From Collinsella sp. (lineage in GTDB: Bacteria; Actinomycetota; Coriobacteriia; Coriobacteriales; Coriobacteriaceae): a stretch of DNA of 26,831 nt. The position numbers were made by a program, and so were the translations under genes. Below, in pieces: positions 7,840-14,805 of this stretch (positions are counted from its first letter, which is position 1; every line of letters begins with the position of its first letter). The stretch lies in contig DXLP01000024.1 of NCBI GenBank assembly GCA_019414645.1, positions 7,038 to 33,868 on the forward strand. The letters are read 5' to 3'. The notes beneath the pieces were generated by a model. That model searched no databases and was not told where the DNA came from. It saw nothing but the letters and a program-made list of their open reading frames with translations.

Positions 7840-7909
7840 GCCCCAAGACGAGCGCGTCGGGGCTCTCCATGGGGAGCGACGGGCTCAATCAGAGCGCGTG
7901 CAGCCCGTC
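7840..7909. repeat. Two adjacent strong GC-rich hairpins
   Basis: GCCCC-AA-GAC (7840-7849) pairs with GTC-GGGGC (7856-7863), leaving the AA bulged. GACGGGCT (7878-7885) pairs with AGCCCGTC (7902-7909). Both loops contain AGCGCGT. They abut the right end of the MITE-like element and lie upstream of the promoter at 7956. No T-run follows either stem, and the role is unknown. Confidence 0.55.
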
Positions 7910-7955
7910 CCGACCTGCGAAATCTGTACTCGCGATGCGAATAACGTCCCTAACC

Positions 7956-7984
7956 TTAAACTATAGCTTGAACTTAGCTATAAT
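7956..7984 (+). promoter_or_regulatory. Promoter for structured RNA / lipoprotein leader
   Basis: A perfect TATAAT (7979-7984) is preceded after 17 nt by TTAAAC (7956-7961), in an AT-rich patch inside GC-rich DNA. Transcription would begin near 7991, more than 300 nt before the lipoprotein start. Confidence 0.6.
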
Positions 7985-7990
7985 GCCCTA

Positions 7991-8315
7991 CGTTCCTGCC
8001 AGGCTGTGGTTGCGGACGGACGAAATGCCCATCCTAGTCCAAGACAGACGCGGTCAAAGGGATCCACGTAAGCGACCGCGTGCGCGCGGCGCGATCATGG
8101 CGCGTCCTAGATGTAAGCCGCACCGTCCGTTCTACTTTCTTTGGGGCAATACCGCCTCGCGGGCGAGCGGGCCAGTCGTGAAGGTGGCTGCGGCCTCCCG
8201 AGCAAACGCCCCGGTGCGCAAGTGTGGGGTCAAATACCAGGTCAGCTGGTGGGAACAACCCGATATTCCGTGCAGGGCACGGATCGTATACGACACAGAA
8301 GGCAGGGTAGCGGAC
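7991..8315 (+). ncRNA. Candidate structured RNA, possibly raiA-type, or long 5' leader
   Basis: Between the promoter and the lipoprotein gene lie about 325 nt without a credible reading frame but with many stems. These are 8013-8019/8123-8129 (CGGACGG/CCGTCCG), 8049-8055/8074-8080 (CGCGGTC/GACCGCG), 8090-8093/8101-8104, 8156-8159/8164-8167, 8171-8174/8185-8188, 8236-8240/8246-8250 (ACCAG/CTGGT) and 8268-8273/8277-8282 (CCGTGC/GCACGG). TGCCC 8026-8030 could also pair with GGGCA 8144-8148, forming a pseudoknot across the first stem. Known context: raiA motif RNAs of Firmicutes and Actinobacteria are reported near raiA and comFC genes, and this one lies between comF and hpf (=raiA). The class is an inference from position and structure, and the 3' boundary is uncertain. 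Confidence 0.5.
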
Positions 8316-8333
8316 ATGGTGAGGGGCAGCTTG

Positions 8334-9326
8334 ATGCATGCGGCTCGGTTAGGTGCTGGGACCGCGGTGGTCATTGCCGTTTTGGGCCTGAGTGGATGTG
8401 CGTTCAATCCACTGTCCACGTTCACGACGCCCACGATCGACCAGATCGAGCGCGAGACCGTTACCCCCACGGTATCGGACGATGCCCTGGTCACGCCGGG
8501 AACCCTGACGGTCGCCCTCGATACTTCCGATGCCCCGCAAGCCATGCAGGATGCCGACGGAAACCTCACGGGCTATGCGGTCGATGCCGCTCGTGCCCTT
8601 GCATGCCGCATGGGTCTCAAAGTCGCCTTTGTCGATGCGTCCTCGGCCGATTCCGCGCTCAGCGATAAAAAGGCCGACATCTTTATTGGCGACGTCAGGT
8701 CTACGGACGGCGATATCAGCTCACTTGGCACCTGTCTGTACGATGCCGCCGCCGTGTTTGGCAAGACCAGCGACGGAGAGTCCCCGAGTGTCTCCACCGA
8801 CACACTCAACACTGCTACCTTGGGCGTTCAGACCTCCTCGGCCTCGCAGGAGGCGCTCGCCAAGCAAAGCATCACGGCCAACCAAAAGACCTTCTCCAAC
8901 ATCAACGAGTGCTTCGAGGCACTCGAGTCGGGCGAGGTCGATTACGTGATCTGTGATTCCACGGCCGGTGGTTACCTCGCGCGCCTGATGAGCCAGATTT
9001 CCTATGTCGGCACGCTCGAGGCACCCTCCACGCTTGGCGTCGCAGGCCTTAGCTCTAACGATGAGCTGTGCCGTGCCGTGAGTGATGCCCTCGACGGCAT
9101 CACGGTCGACGGCACGCTCGAGGCGGTCCACTGCGTCTGGTATGGCCAAATGCCCTATGACCTTACCGCCAAGACTGTTTCGGGGGCCAATGTGCAGGCA
9201 TCCGACTCCACGTCCAACAAGACCGAGTCCTCCGATGGCGACGCCTCCGATAACAACGGCGACAGTCCGTCGTCTAGCCAGGAGGGCGCCATCACCGACG
9301 ATGACATCAACAAGCTCAATAGCTAG
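8334..9326 (+). CDS. Family 3 extracellular solute-binding lipoprotein
   Basis: The protein has 330 residues and a lipoprotein signal peptide (Arg5, hydrophobic stretch, lipobox LSGC with Cys22), so it should be anchored outside the cytoplasmic membrane. After a linker, residues about 60-290 look like a periplasmic-binding type 2 / SBP_bac_3 domain (GTLTVALDTSDAP, GYAVDAARALACRMGL, ADIFIGD, ALESGEVDYVICDSTAG). Such domains usually bind amino acids for ABC import. A Ser/Asn/Asp-rich disordered tail ends the protein. ATG 8334 has GAGGGG 7 nt upstream, and ATG 8316 with a weaker AGGG is the alternative. No permease or ATPase gene is adjacent, so it is an orphan receptor or serves a transporter encoded elsewhere. 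Confidence 0.82.
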   Translation: MHAARLGAGTAVVIAVLGLSGCAFNPLSTFTTPTIDQIERETVTPTVSDDALVTPGTLTVALDTSDAPQAMQDADGNLTGYAVDAARALACRMGLKVAFVDASSADSALSDKKADIFIGDVRSTDGDISSLGTCLYDAAAVFGKTSDGESPSVSTDTLNTATLGVQTSSASQEALAKQSITANQKTFSNINECFEALESGEVDYVICDSTAGGYLARLMSQISYVGTLEAPSTLGVAGLSSNDELCRAVSDALDGITVDGTLEAVHCVWYGQMPYDLTAKTVSGANVQASDSTSNKTESSDGDASDNNGDSPSSSQEGAITDDDINKLNS

Positions 9327-9392
9327 TTATTGGTAGGGGTGGCGTCTACCACACATCGAACGAGGCGCTTCTTCACGGTTTCAACACGCATG

Positions 9393-9431
9393 GCCGGGTC
9401 TCCCAAATAGAGGAGCCCGGCTTTTCTATTT
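9393..9431 (+). terminator. Intrinsic terminator after the lipoprotein gene
   Basis: GCCGGG (9393-9398) pairs with CCCGGC (9416-9421), extended by CTCC/GGAG inside, followed by TTTTCTATTTT. Confidence 0.85.
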
Positions 9432-9643
9432 TGCTAAAACTAGCAGGTCAAAGCTAATTTCCAGGAGAAAAATTAACTCCGTCGACGCCTTCCTATAGCG
9501 CACTTTGCCACGGAAAAGTGCGAGACTTCGGTATGCGGTATCAAGCAATCGTTATTCGGGTCTTTGGGAATTCGGGTGATTAAATGCACGGCAATGGGTA
9601 CATAGCCAGTACAGTAAGTCCCCGAGGCAGATTGGAGCCACGT
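9432..9643 (+). promoter_or_regulatory. hpf upstream region with one perfect hairpin and a direct repeat
   Basis: This is the rest of a 317-nt gap. CGCACTTT (9499-9506) pairs perfectly with AAAGTGCG (9515-9522), loop 8 nt. TTCGGGT occurs twice (9555-9561 and 9571-9577) 16 nt apart, just before an AT-rich GATTAAAT. These may form the hpf control region, but no clear sigma-70 -35/-10 pair was found. No gene is visible here. Confidence 0.4.
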
Positions 9644-10228
9644 ATGGATATCAAGGTTTCTGGACGCAAGACGACGGTAACCGATGCTCTGCGTGCGCAT
9701 GTGGATGAGAAAATCGGCGAGGCGCTCAAGGTTTTCGACATCGAGCCCATGACAGTCGACGTCGTGCTTCGTTATGAGAAGAACCCCTCGAACCCCAACC
9801 CGGCAATCGTCGAGGTCACGGCTCGTGCCCGCGGTTCGGTGATTCGCGTTGCCGAGCACGGCGCAGATATGTATGCTGCCATCGACCTCTCCGCCGATAA
9901 GGTCACCCGCCAGCTGCGCAAGTTCAAGACCAAGGTCGTGGACAACCGCCAGGGTGGTGCCAGTGCCGCGGATGTCGCGCCGGTCGAGCGCGTTGAGGAT
10001 CTGGCCGACCTGCTGCTGCCCGAGGAGGACGACGACCTGCTCGTCCGCGAGAAGGTCATCGATGTCACCCCGATGACCGAGGAGCAGGCGCTGGTGCAGA
10101 CCGATTTGCTGGGCCACGACTTCTACGTGTTCGAGAACGCGACGACCGGTCTCATCAATGTGGTGTATCACCGTAAGAATGGTGGATATGGCATCATCAA
10201 GCCCCGCATCGAAACACTTGACGAGTAA
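9644..10228 (+). CDS. hpf: Ribosome hibernation promoting factor, long form
   Basis: The 194-residue protein (also named RaiA/YvyD) binds the 30S subunit in stationary phase and pairs ribosomes into inactive 100S dimers. Residues 1-100 form the S30AE domain (MDIKVSGRKTTVTDALR..., basic stretch VTRQLRKFKTKV). A variable linker follows. Residues about 135-190 form the C-terminal dimerisation domain (EKVIDVTPMTEEQALVQTDLLGHDFYVF...NVVYHRKNGGYGIIKP), the feature of long HPF. The ATG at 9644 has GGAG 6 nt upstream. A more upstream ATG (9584) adds a non-conserved leader and is rejected. It is probably a single-gene unit, as two hairpins follow it. Confidence 0.95.
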   Translation: MDIKVSGRKTTVTDALRAHVDEKIGEALKVFDIEPMTVDVVLRYEKNPSNPNPAIVEVTARARGSVIRVAEHGADMYAAIDLSADKVTRQLRKFKTKVVDNRQGGASAADVAPVERVEDLADLLLPEEDDDLLVREKVIDVTPMTEEQALVQTDLLGHDFYVFENATTGLINVVYHRKNGGYGIIKPRIETLDE

Positions 10229-10232
10229 AATA

Positions 10233-10289
10233 CGTTAACTTGCATGAGTTAACGGTTGGCGGCCATCCCATGCGGGTGGCCGCCTTTTT
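10233..10289 (+). terminator. Tandem hairpins ending hpf
   Basis: CGTTAACT (10233-10240) pairs with AGTTAACG (10247-10254). A second, stronger stem GGCGGCCA (10258-10265) / TGGCCGCC (10277-10284) is followed by T5. The second is a clear intrinsic terminator. The first may be a backup or a regulator site. Confidence 0.85.
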
Positions 10290-10307
10290 ACGTAAGGAGT
10301 CGCTTTG

Positions 10308-11261
10308 ATGGACAAGGCCGCATCCGCCGGTCATTCGAACCGTTGCCGCATCGTCGTCGATACCTGCTGCGACTTTAGCCCCGAGGTCGCCGCGAACCTC
10401 GATGTCGATATCCTGGGTTTCCCTTTCATTATCGATGGCGAGGAGCGCACAGACGACATCTGGTCGAGCATGAGCCCTAAGGAGTTCTACGACCGCATGC
10501 GCGCCGGTGCCCGCGTGTCCACCTCGGCTGTGTCGCTCGGTCGCTATATCGAGTTTTTTACCGAGTGCGCCAAAGAGGGCACGCCCACGGTCTACCTGTG
10601 CTTTACCTCGGCGCTGTCGTCGAGCTACAACTCCGCGTGCCAGGCGGCAGATGTCGTGCGCGCCGAGTATCCCAACTTTGAGCTCTACGTGGTCGACAAC
10701 GCTCTGCCCTGCGCGACCGGTGCGCTCTTGGCGCTCGAGGCCGTGCGCCAGCGTTCGGCGGGACTGACCGCCAAGCAGCTGGTCGATTGGGCAAACGAGG
10801 CAAAGACCTACGTGCACGGCTACTTTACGCTCGAGAGCTTCGACGCACTGGCTGCCGGCGGCCGCATTCCTCCCGCGGCGGCGCAGCTCACGGCAAAGCT
10901 CGACGTCAAGCCCGAGCTCTCCTACGACCTGGCCGGCTCGCTGTCGCTGATCGGCGTCAACCGCGGCCGCAAGAAGGCGCTCAAGTCCATCCTCAAGTCG
11001 TTCCGCGAGAACTACGTGCCCGATCGCACCATGCCCATCGCCATCATGACGGCCGATGCCGAAAAGGATGGTGACTGGCTCGAAGCCGCCATCCGCAAGG
11101 AGGAGGGTTGCGCCGACGTCACGATCATTCGCGGCTCCGTGGGTCCCACCATCGGCTCGCACGTGGGCCCCGGCATGGTGGGCTGCGCGTTTTGGGGTAA
11201 GAACCGCGCCGACAAGGCGTCGCTTTCCGATCGTATCGCCCGCCGCGTGCGCGGTCAGTAG
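10308..11261 (+). CDS. DegV family fatty-acid-binding protein
   Basis: The 317-residue protein has the two-domain DegV fold. The N-terminal part has IVVDTCCDFSPE, FPFIIDGEE and the VSTSAVS motif, the Ser/Thr group that in FakB/DegV proteins binds the fatty-acid carboxylate. The C-terminal part has LAAGGRIPPAAAQLTAKLDVKP and the family signature GPTIGSHVGPGMVG. In Firmicutes FakB proteins present fatty acids to the kinase FakA for lipid synthesis. No FakA is in the window, so that role is inferred. The ATG is 8 nt after AAGGAG. Confidence 0.92.
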   Translation: MDKAASAGHSNRCRIVVDTCCDFSPEVAANLDVDILGFPFIIDGEERTDDIWSSMSPKEFYDRMRAGARVSTSAVSLGRYIEFFTECAKEGTPTVYLCFTSALSSSYNSACQAADVVRAEYPNFELYVVDNALPCATGALLALEAVRQRSAGLTAKQLVDWANEAKTYVHGYFTLESFDALAAGGRIPPAAAQLTAKLDVKPELSYDLAGSLSLIGVNRGRKKALKSILKSFRENYVPDRTMPIAIMTADAEKDGDWLEAAIRKEEGCADVTIIRGSVGPTIGSHVGPGMVGCAFWGKNRADKASLSDRIARRVRGQ

Positions 11262-11359
11262 GCAAGCGCTGCGTCCGTAATCGCCCTCGACTCACAGCCC
11301 AAACGCTGGCACCGAGTATTCAACCTGGTAACAACACCCAACCCAAAAGGAAAGGTTTC

Positions 11360-12439
11360 ATGGCAAACAAGCTCTCCGTCGCATTCATCGGCACCGGAAT
11401 TATGGGTGCCCCCATCGCCGGCCACATTCTGGACGCTGGCTATCCCGTCACGGTCAACAACCGCACCAAGTCCAAGGCTGCAGCGCTCGTTGAGCGCGGT
11501 GCCGTCTGGGCCGATACGCCGGCAGATGCCGCGGCGAACGCCGACGTCGTCTTTACCATGGTGGGCTATCCCTCCGAGGTCGAGGAGCTCTACCTGGCGG
11601 GCGACGGCCTGCTCGCGTGCACTAAGCCCGGCGCGGTCCTGATCGACCTCACCACGAGCTCGCCCGAGCTGGCGCGCGACATTGCCGAGGCCGCCCAGGT
11701 TTCCGGCCGCATGGCGTTTGACTGCCCCGTCACCGGCGGCGAGTCGGGTGCTATCGCCGGCACGCTTACGGCTATCGTGGGCGCTACCGAGAACGACATT
11801 GCCCCGGTCCGCGATATCCTTTCCACCTTTGCGGCAACCATCTGCTGCTTCGACGGCGCCGGCAAGGGCCAGGCTGCCAAGCTCGCCAACCAGGTGTCGC
11901 TGGGCGCCTGCATGGTCGGCATGGCCGATGCGCTGGCGTTTGCCGAGCTGAGCGGCCTCGATCTGGAGAAGACCCGTCAGATGATTCTGGGCGGTACCGG
12001 CAAGTCCGGCGCCATGGAGAGTCTGGCGCCCAAGGCGCTCGACGGCGATTACAAGCCCGGCTTTATGGTCGAGCACTTCATCAAGGACCTGCGCTTGGCG
12101 CTCGCCTATGCCGACGACCGCGAGCTTGCGCTGCCCGGCGCCGACGTGGCCTTTACGCTTTACGACATGCTCGATGCCATCGGTGGCACCAAGCTGGGCA
12201 CCCAGGCCGTCACGGTCCTCTATAAGGAGGAGGCCGACGCCATCGCCGCCGGTCTGGACTGGTCGCAGTATCGTCCCGAGGAGCATGGCGCTCACGAGGA
12301 AGGCTGCGGATGCGGCGAGCATGACGACGATCACGAGTGCGGTTGTGGCCACCACCATGGCGAGGACCACGAGTGCTGCGGCGGCTACGGCCATGACGAC
12401 GGCCACGAGTACTGCTGCGGCCACCATCACGGGGAGTAG
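11360..12439 (+). CDS. NAD(P)-dependent beta-hydroxyacid dehydrogenase with His/Cys-rich tail
   Basis: Residues 1-300 or so match the 3-hydroxyisobutyrate / 2-hydroxy-3-oxopropionate (tartronate semialdehyde) reductase family. The Rossmann motif is FIGTGIMGAPIAGHI, the substrate-binding signature region is FDCPVTGGESGA, and the catalytic Lys lies in GAGKGQAAKLANQV. The family oxidises short beta-hydroxyacids or reduces semialdehydes, and the substrate here is unknown. Family length is about 290-300. This protein has 359 because residues 307-359 form a tail with 13 His and 8 Cys among Gly/Asp/Glu (CGCG, CGCGHHH, CC, CCGHHH), most likely a metal-binding segment. AAAAGGAAAGG precedes the ATG. 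The next gene starts 5 nt after the stop, so it probably heads an operon. Confidence 0.88.
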   Translation: MANKLSVAFIGTGIMGAPIAGHILDAGYPVTVNNRTKSKAAALVERGAVWADTPADAAANADVVFTMVGYPSEVEELYLAGDGLLACTKPGAVLIDLTTSSPELARDIAEAAQVSGRMAFDCPVTGGESGAIAGTLTAIVGATENDIAPVRDILSTFAATICCFDGAGKGQAAKLANQVSLGACMVGMADALAFAELSGLDLEKTRQMILGGTGKSGAMESLAPKALDGDYKPGFMVEHFIKDLRLALAYADDRELALPGADVAFTLYDMLDAIGGTKLGTQAVTVLYKEEADAIAAGLDWSQYRPEEHGAHEEGCGCGEHDDDHECGCGHHHGEDHECCGGYGHDDGHEYCCGHHHGE

Positions 12440-12444
12440 CGCCT

Positions 12445-12873
12445 ATGAGCTGGACGTTCGTGGTGCTTGCGCTGGTGCTCTTTCTCTTCGCGATCTACAT
12501 CGGCTTTTTGTGCGGCCAGTGGGCGTGCGAAAAGCGCGTCATCACCAAGCGCGACTACTGGATTGCCAACTTTGCGGGAGCGGCGGCAGTCGTCCTGCTG
12601 ACCTGGGTGTTCTCGCTGTTCCCGCTGGTGCAGTTTGCGCCGATCGGCTGGCTCGGCGGTTTTATCGCCGGCCTTAAGATGAGCTTTGGCGAGTCCGTCG
12701 GTCCGTGGCGCAAGCACGACGAGGTCTTTAACGTCAACAAGGCACACCGCGCCGCCGCCGACGCGGGCGATGCCGAGGAACGCCGCCGTGCGCGTCGTAA
12801 TGGCGCTGCCGACCGACAGCTCATCTCGGTCACCGATGACAGCAAGGGTGCTGGCAAGCACGCTAAGAAATAG
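12445..12873 (+). CDS. Small membrane protein of unknown function
   Basis: The 142-residue protein is not recognised. It has an N-terminal membrane helix (residues 3-25 or so), then two more hydrophobic stretches (IANFAGAAAVVLLTWVFSLFPLV and APIGWLGGFIAGLKM). A charged cytoplasmic C-terminus follows, rich in Arg/Ala/Asp (EERRRARRN). GGGGAG of the ribosome binding site overlaps the end of the preceding gene, 9 nt before the ATG, so translation is likely coupled to it. The HEAT-like gene follows after 15 nt. Confidence 0.75.
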   Translation: MSWTFVVLALVLFLFAIYIGFLCGQWACEKRVITKRDYWIANFAGAAAVVLLTWVFSLFPLVQFAPIGWLGGFIAGLKMSFGESVGPWRKHDEVFNVNKAHRAAADAGDAEERRRARRNGAADRQLISVTDDSKGAGKHAKK

Positions 12874-12888
12874 TAAAAAGAGGTAACT

Positions 12889-13587
12889 ATGGCAGAAAAC
12901 AAAGACGAACAGCTCACCGACGAGGAGCTGGCACAGCTTCAGTTGGCAGAGGAGAACGAGAATGCCGTCGACCGTCTGGTCCAGGAGCTCGGCTGCCCCA
13001 CGCGCCGCATCCGCCAGTTTGCCGCCCGCGTGCTGCACCTGCTCGCCGAGCGCGATCCGCAGCGCGTCGTGCCCTGCGTCACCGCGCTGATCGAGGCGCT
13101 CGACCGCCCCGAGGCTCAGACCCGCTGGGAGGCCCTCGATGCCCTGACGGCGCTTGCCACCACCTGTCCCGAGCAGCTGGGCGATGCCTTTGAGGGCGCC
13201 GAGACCGCGCTGTTCGACGAGATTTCCTCCACGTTGCGCTATGCCGCCTTCCGCCTGCTGTGCGTGTGGGGCGCCACGAGCATCGAGCGTTCGCGCGAGG
13301 CTTGGCCCATCCTGGACGAGGCCATTCAGTGCTACCACGGCGACCTCGAGTATCGCGACATGCTCGGTTGCCTGTACGAGTTTGGCCAGGGCGAGATCGG
13401 CGCCGAGGTCGCCGAGAAGCTTGCGCTGCGCCTTAAGTTCGATGCCGAGAACGGCAAGGGCAGCTATCTCAAGGCCCGTTCGAGCGAGATTTGCGAAATG
13501 CTTGTTAAACGCTTTGACCTTGATCTCTCCAAAAAGAAGAAGCGTGCTAGCGTTAAAAAATCTGACGACGCCGAAAACGAGGAGTAA
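12889..13587 (+). CDS. HEAT-repeat-like helical protein
   Basis: The 232-residue protein appears fully helical. Between residues 20 and 140 it has repeated pairs of amphipathic helices of the HEAT/armadillo type: TRRIRQFAARVLHLLAERDPQRVVPCVTALIEALDRPEAQTRWEALDALTALA and CTSTL-like TLRYAAFRLLCVWG. Such proteins are scaffolds for protein contacts. The C-terminus is Lys-rich then acidic (KKKKRASVKKSDDAENEE). AGAGG precedes the ATG, and the icd gene begins 6 nt after the stop. No specific role can be assigned; the operon position suggests constitutive expression with icd. Confidence 0.7.
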   Translation: MAENKDEQLTDEELAQLQLAEENENAVDRLVQELGCPTRRIRQFAARVLHLLAERDPQRVVPCVTALIEALDRPEAQTRWEALDALTALATTCPEQLGDAFEGAETALFDEISSTLRYAAFRLLCVWGATSIERSREAWPILDEAIQCYHGDLEYRDMLGCLYEFGQGEIGAEVAEKLALRLKFDAENGKGSYLKARSSEICEMLVKRFDLDLSKKKKRASVKKSDDAENEE

Positions 13588-13593
13588 CAGATT

Positions 13594-14679
13594 ATGGCGC
13601 ACGATGTAGTCCTGATTCCCGGTGACGGTATCGGTCCCGAGATTACGCAGGCCATGTGCCGCGTGGTCGAGGCCACCGGTGTCCAGATCAATTGGAATGT
13701 CCAGGAGGCCGGTGCCGGCGTCATGGACGAGTTTGGCACGCCACTGCCCCAGCACGTGCTCGATGCGGTCGCCGAGACCAAGGTTGCCATCAAGGGCCCC
13801 ATCACCACGCCGGTCGGCACGGGTTTCCGCAGCGTTAACGTGGCCCTGCGCAAGCACTTCGACCTGTACGCCTGCGTGCGCCCCTGCCTGTCGCAGCCGG
13901 GCGACGGCTCGCGCTTCCGCGACGTCGACCTGGTCATCGTGCGTGAGAACACCGAGGACCTCTACGCCGGGATCGAGTTCGATGAGGGCGCTGCCGAGGT
14001 CGAGGAGCTCTCACAGCTTGTCGAGCGCTCGGGTCAGAAGACCTTCGCCGCCGATTCCGCCATCTCAATTAAGCCCATCTCCATCGCCAAGAGCCGCCGC
14101 ATTGTGGAGTACGCCTTTGAGTACGCCCGCCGCTGCGGCCGTAAAAAGGTGACGGCCGTGCACAAGGCCAACATTATGAAGGCGACCGATGGCCTGTTCC
14201 TGCGCGTTGCGCGCGAGGTGGCCGCCAACTATCCCGATATTGAGTTCAACGACAAGATCGTCGACGCCACCTGCATGGGCCTGGTCCAGAACCCCAACGA
14301 CTTCGATGTCCTGGTGCTGCCCAACCTGTACGGCGATATCGTCAGCGACCTGTGCGCCGGCCTGGTAGGTGGCCTGGGTATGGCCCCCGGCTCCAACATC
14401 GGTGCCGACTGCGCCATCTTCGAGGCAACGCATGGCTCCGCGCCCGATATCGCTGGCCAGGATATCGCCAACCCCACGGCCGAGATTCTGTCTGCGGCTA
14501 TGATGCTCGATCATCTGGGCGAGAACGATGCGGCCAATCGTATCCGCGCCGCCGTGTCCGCCACGCTCGACGAGGGTAAGCAGGTTACCGGCGACGTGCG
14601 TCGTGCCCAGACCGGCTCCGTCGAGGGCGCCGTGGGCACGCAGGCCTTTGCCGATGCCGTTATCGCGCACCTGGCCTAA
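13594..14679 (+). CDS. icd: Isocitrate dehydrogenase, NAD type
   Basis: The 361-residue protein belongs to the isocitrate/isopropylmalate dehydrogenase family and would oxidatively decarboxylate isocitrate to 2-oxoglutarate. The start [14 protein letters not shown] and the substrate loop [19 protein letters not shown] (Ser/Asn/Arg pattern of isocitrate rather than isopropylmalate enzymes) are visible. So are the catalytic Tyr in [12 protein letters not shown], the Lys in [12 protein letters not shown], and the metal Asp in [10 protein letters not shown]. The coenzyme segment is [18 protein letters not shown]. Asp-Ile after Pro, instead of Lys-Tyr, indicates NAD rather than NADP. A homoisocitrate enzyme is a less likely alternative. 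It is last in a run of four close genes. Confidence 0.85.
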   Translation: MAHDVVLIPGDGIGPEITQAMCRVVEATGVQINWNVQEAGAGVMDEFGTPLPQHVLDAVAETKVAIKGPITTPVGTGFRSVNVALRKHFDLYACVRPCLSQPGDGSRFRDVDLVIVRENTEDLYAGIEFDEGAAEVEELSQLVERSGQKTFAADSAISIKPISIAKSRRIVEYAFEYARRCGRKKVTAVHKANIMKATDGLFLRVAREVAANYPDIEFNDKIVDATCMGLVQNPNDFDVLVLPNLYGDIVSDLCAGLVGGLGMAPGSNIGADCAIFEATHGSAPDIAGQDIANPTAEILSAAMMLDHLGENDAANRIRAAVSATLDEGKQVTGDVRRAQTGSVEGAVGTQAFADAVIAHLA

Positions 14680-14738
14680 GACATGCAGGCTGCAAACGCC
14701 TAAATAGTACTTAAGTGTTTGCGTATAACCTAAGAATC

Positions 14739-14775
14739 AATACGCCCGGCACTCTGTCGGGCGTATTCTATTGAA
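14739..14775 (+). terminator. Hairpin after icd, probable terminator
   Basis: AATACGCCCG (14739-14748) pairs perfectly with CGGGCGTATT (14758-14767). The following CTATTG is only weakly T-rich, so termination strength is uncertain. Confidence 0.6.
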
Positions 14776-14805
14776 GACTATGTTTCCTAACAAGGAGTAA
14801 CTGAT

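Noticed and set aside
7991..8315. RNase P RNA, SRP RNA, tmRNA, T-box or lysine riboswitch
   Set aside because: None of the hallmark sequences (for example GAGGAAAGUCC, GGAAGGAAGCAGC, AGGGUGGNACCGCG) is present. ACCAGGTCAG at 8236 looks like part of SRP RNA, but the following tetraloop region is missing.
7830..8333. In-frame extension of the lipoprotein gene to 7830
   Set aside because: It begins inside the MITE-like repeat, has no family resemblance, and would bury the clear lipoprotein signal peptide inside the protein.
11255..12430. 391-codon minus-strand frame with a hydrophobic start
   Set aside because: The apparent Val/Ala-rich helix is the complement of the His/Cys tail codons; the plus-strand dehydrogenase is certain.
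12427..13857. 476-codon minus-strand frame
   Set aside because: It is antisense to the membrane, HEAT-like and icd genes; long shadow frames are expected in GC-rich DNA, and no domain is seen in it.
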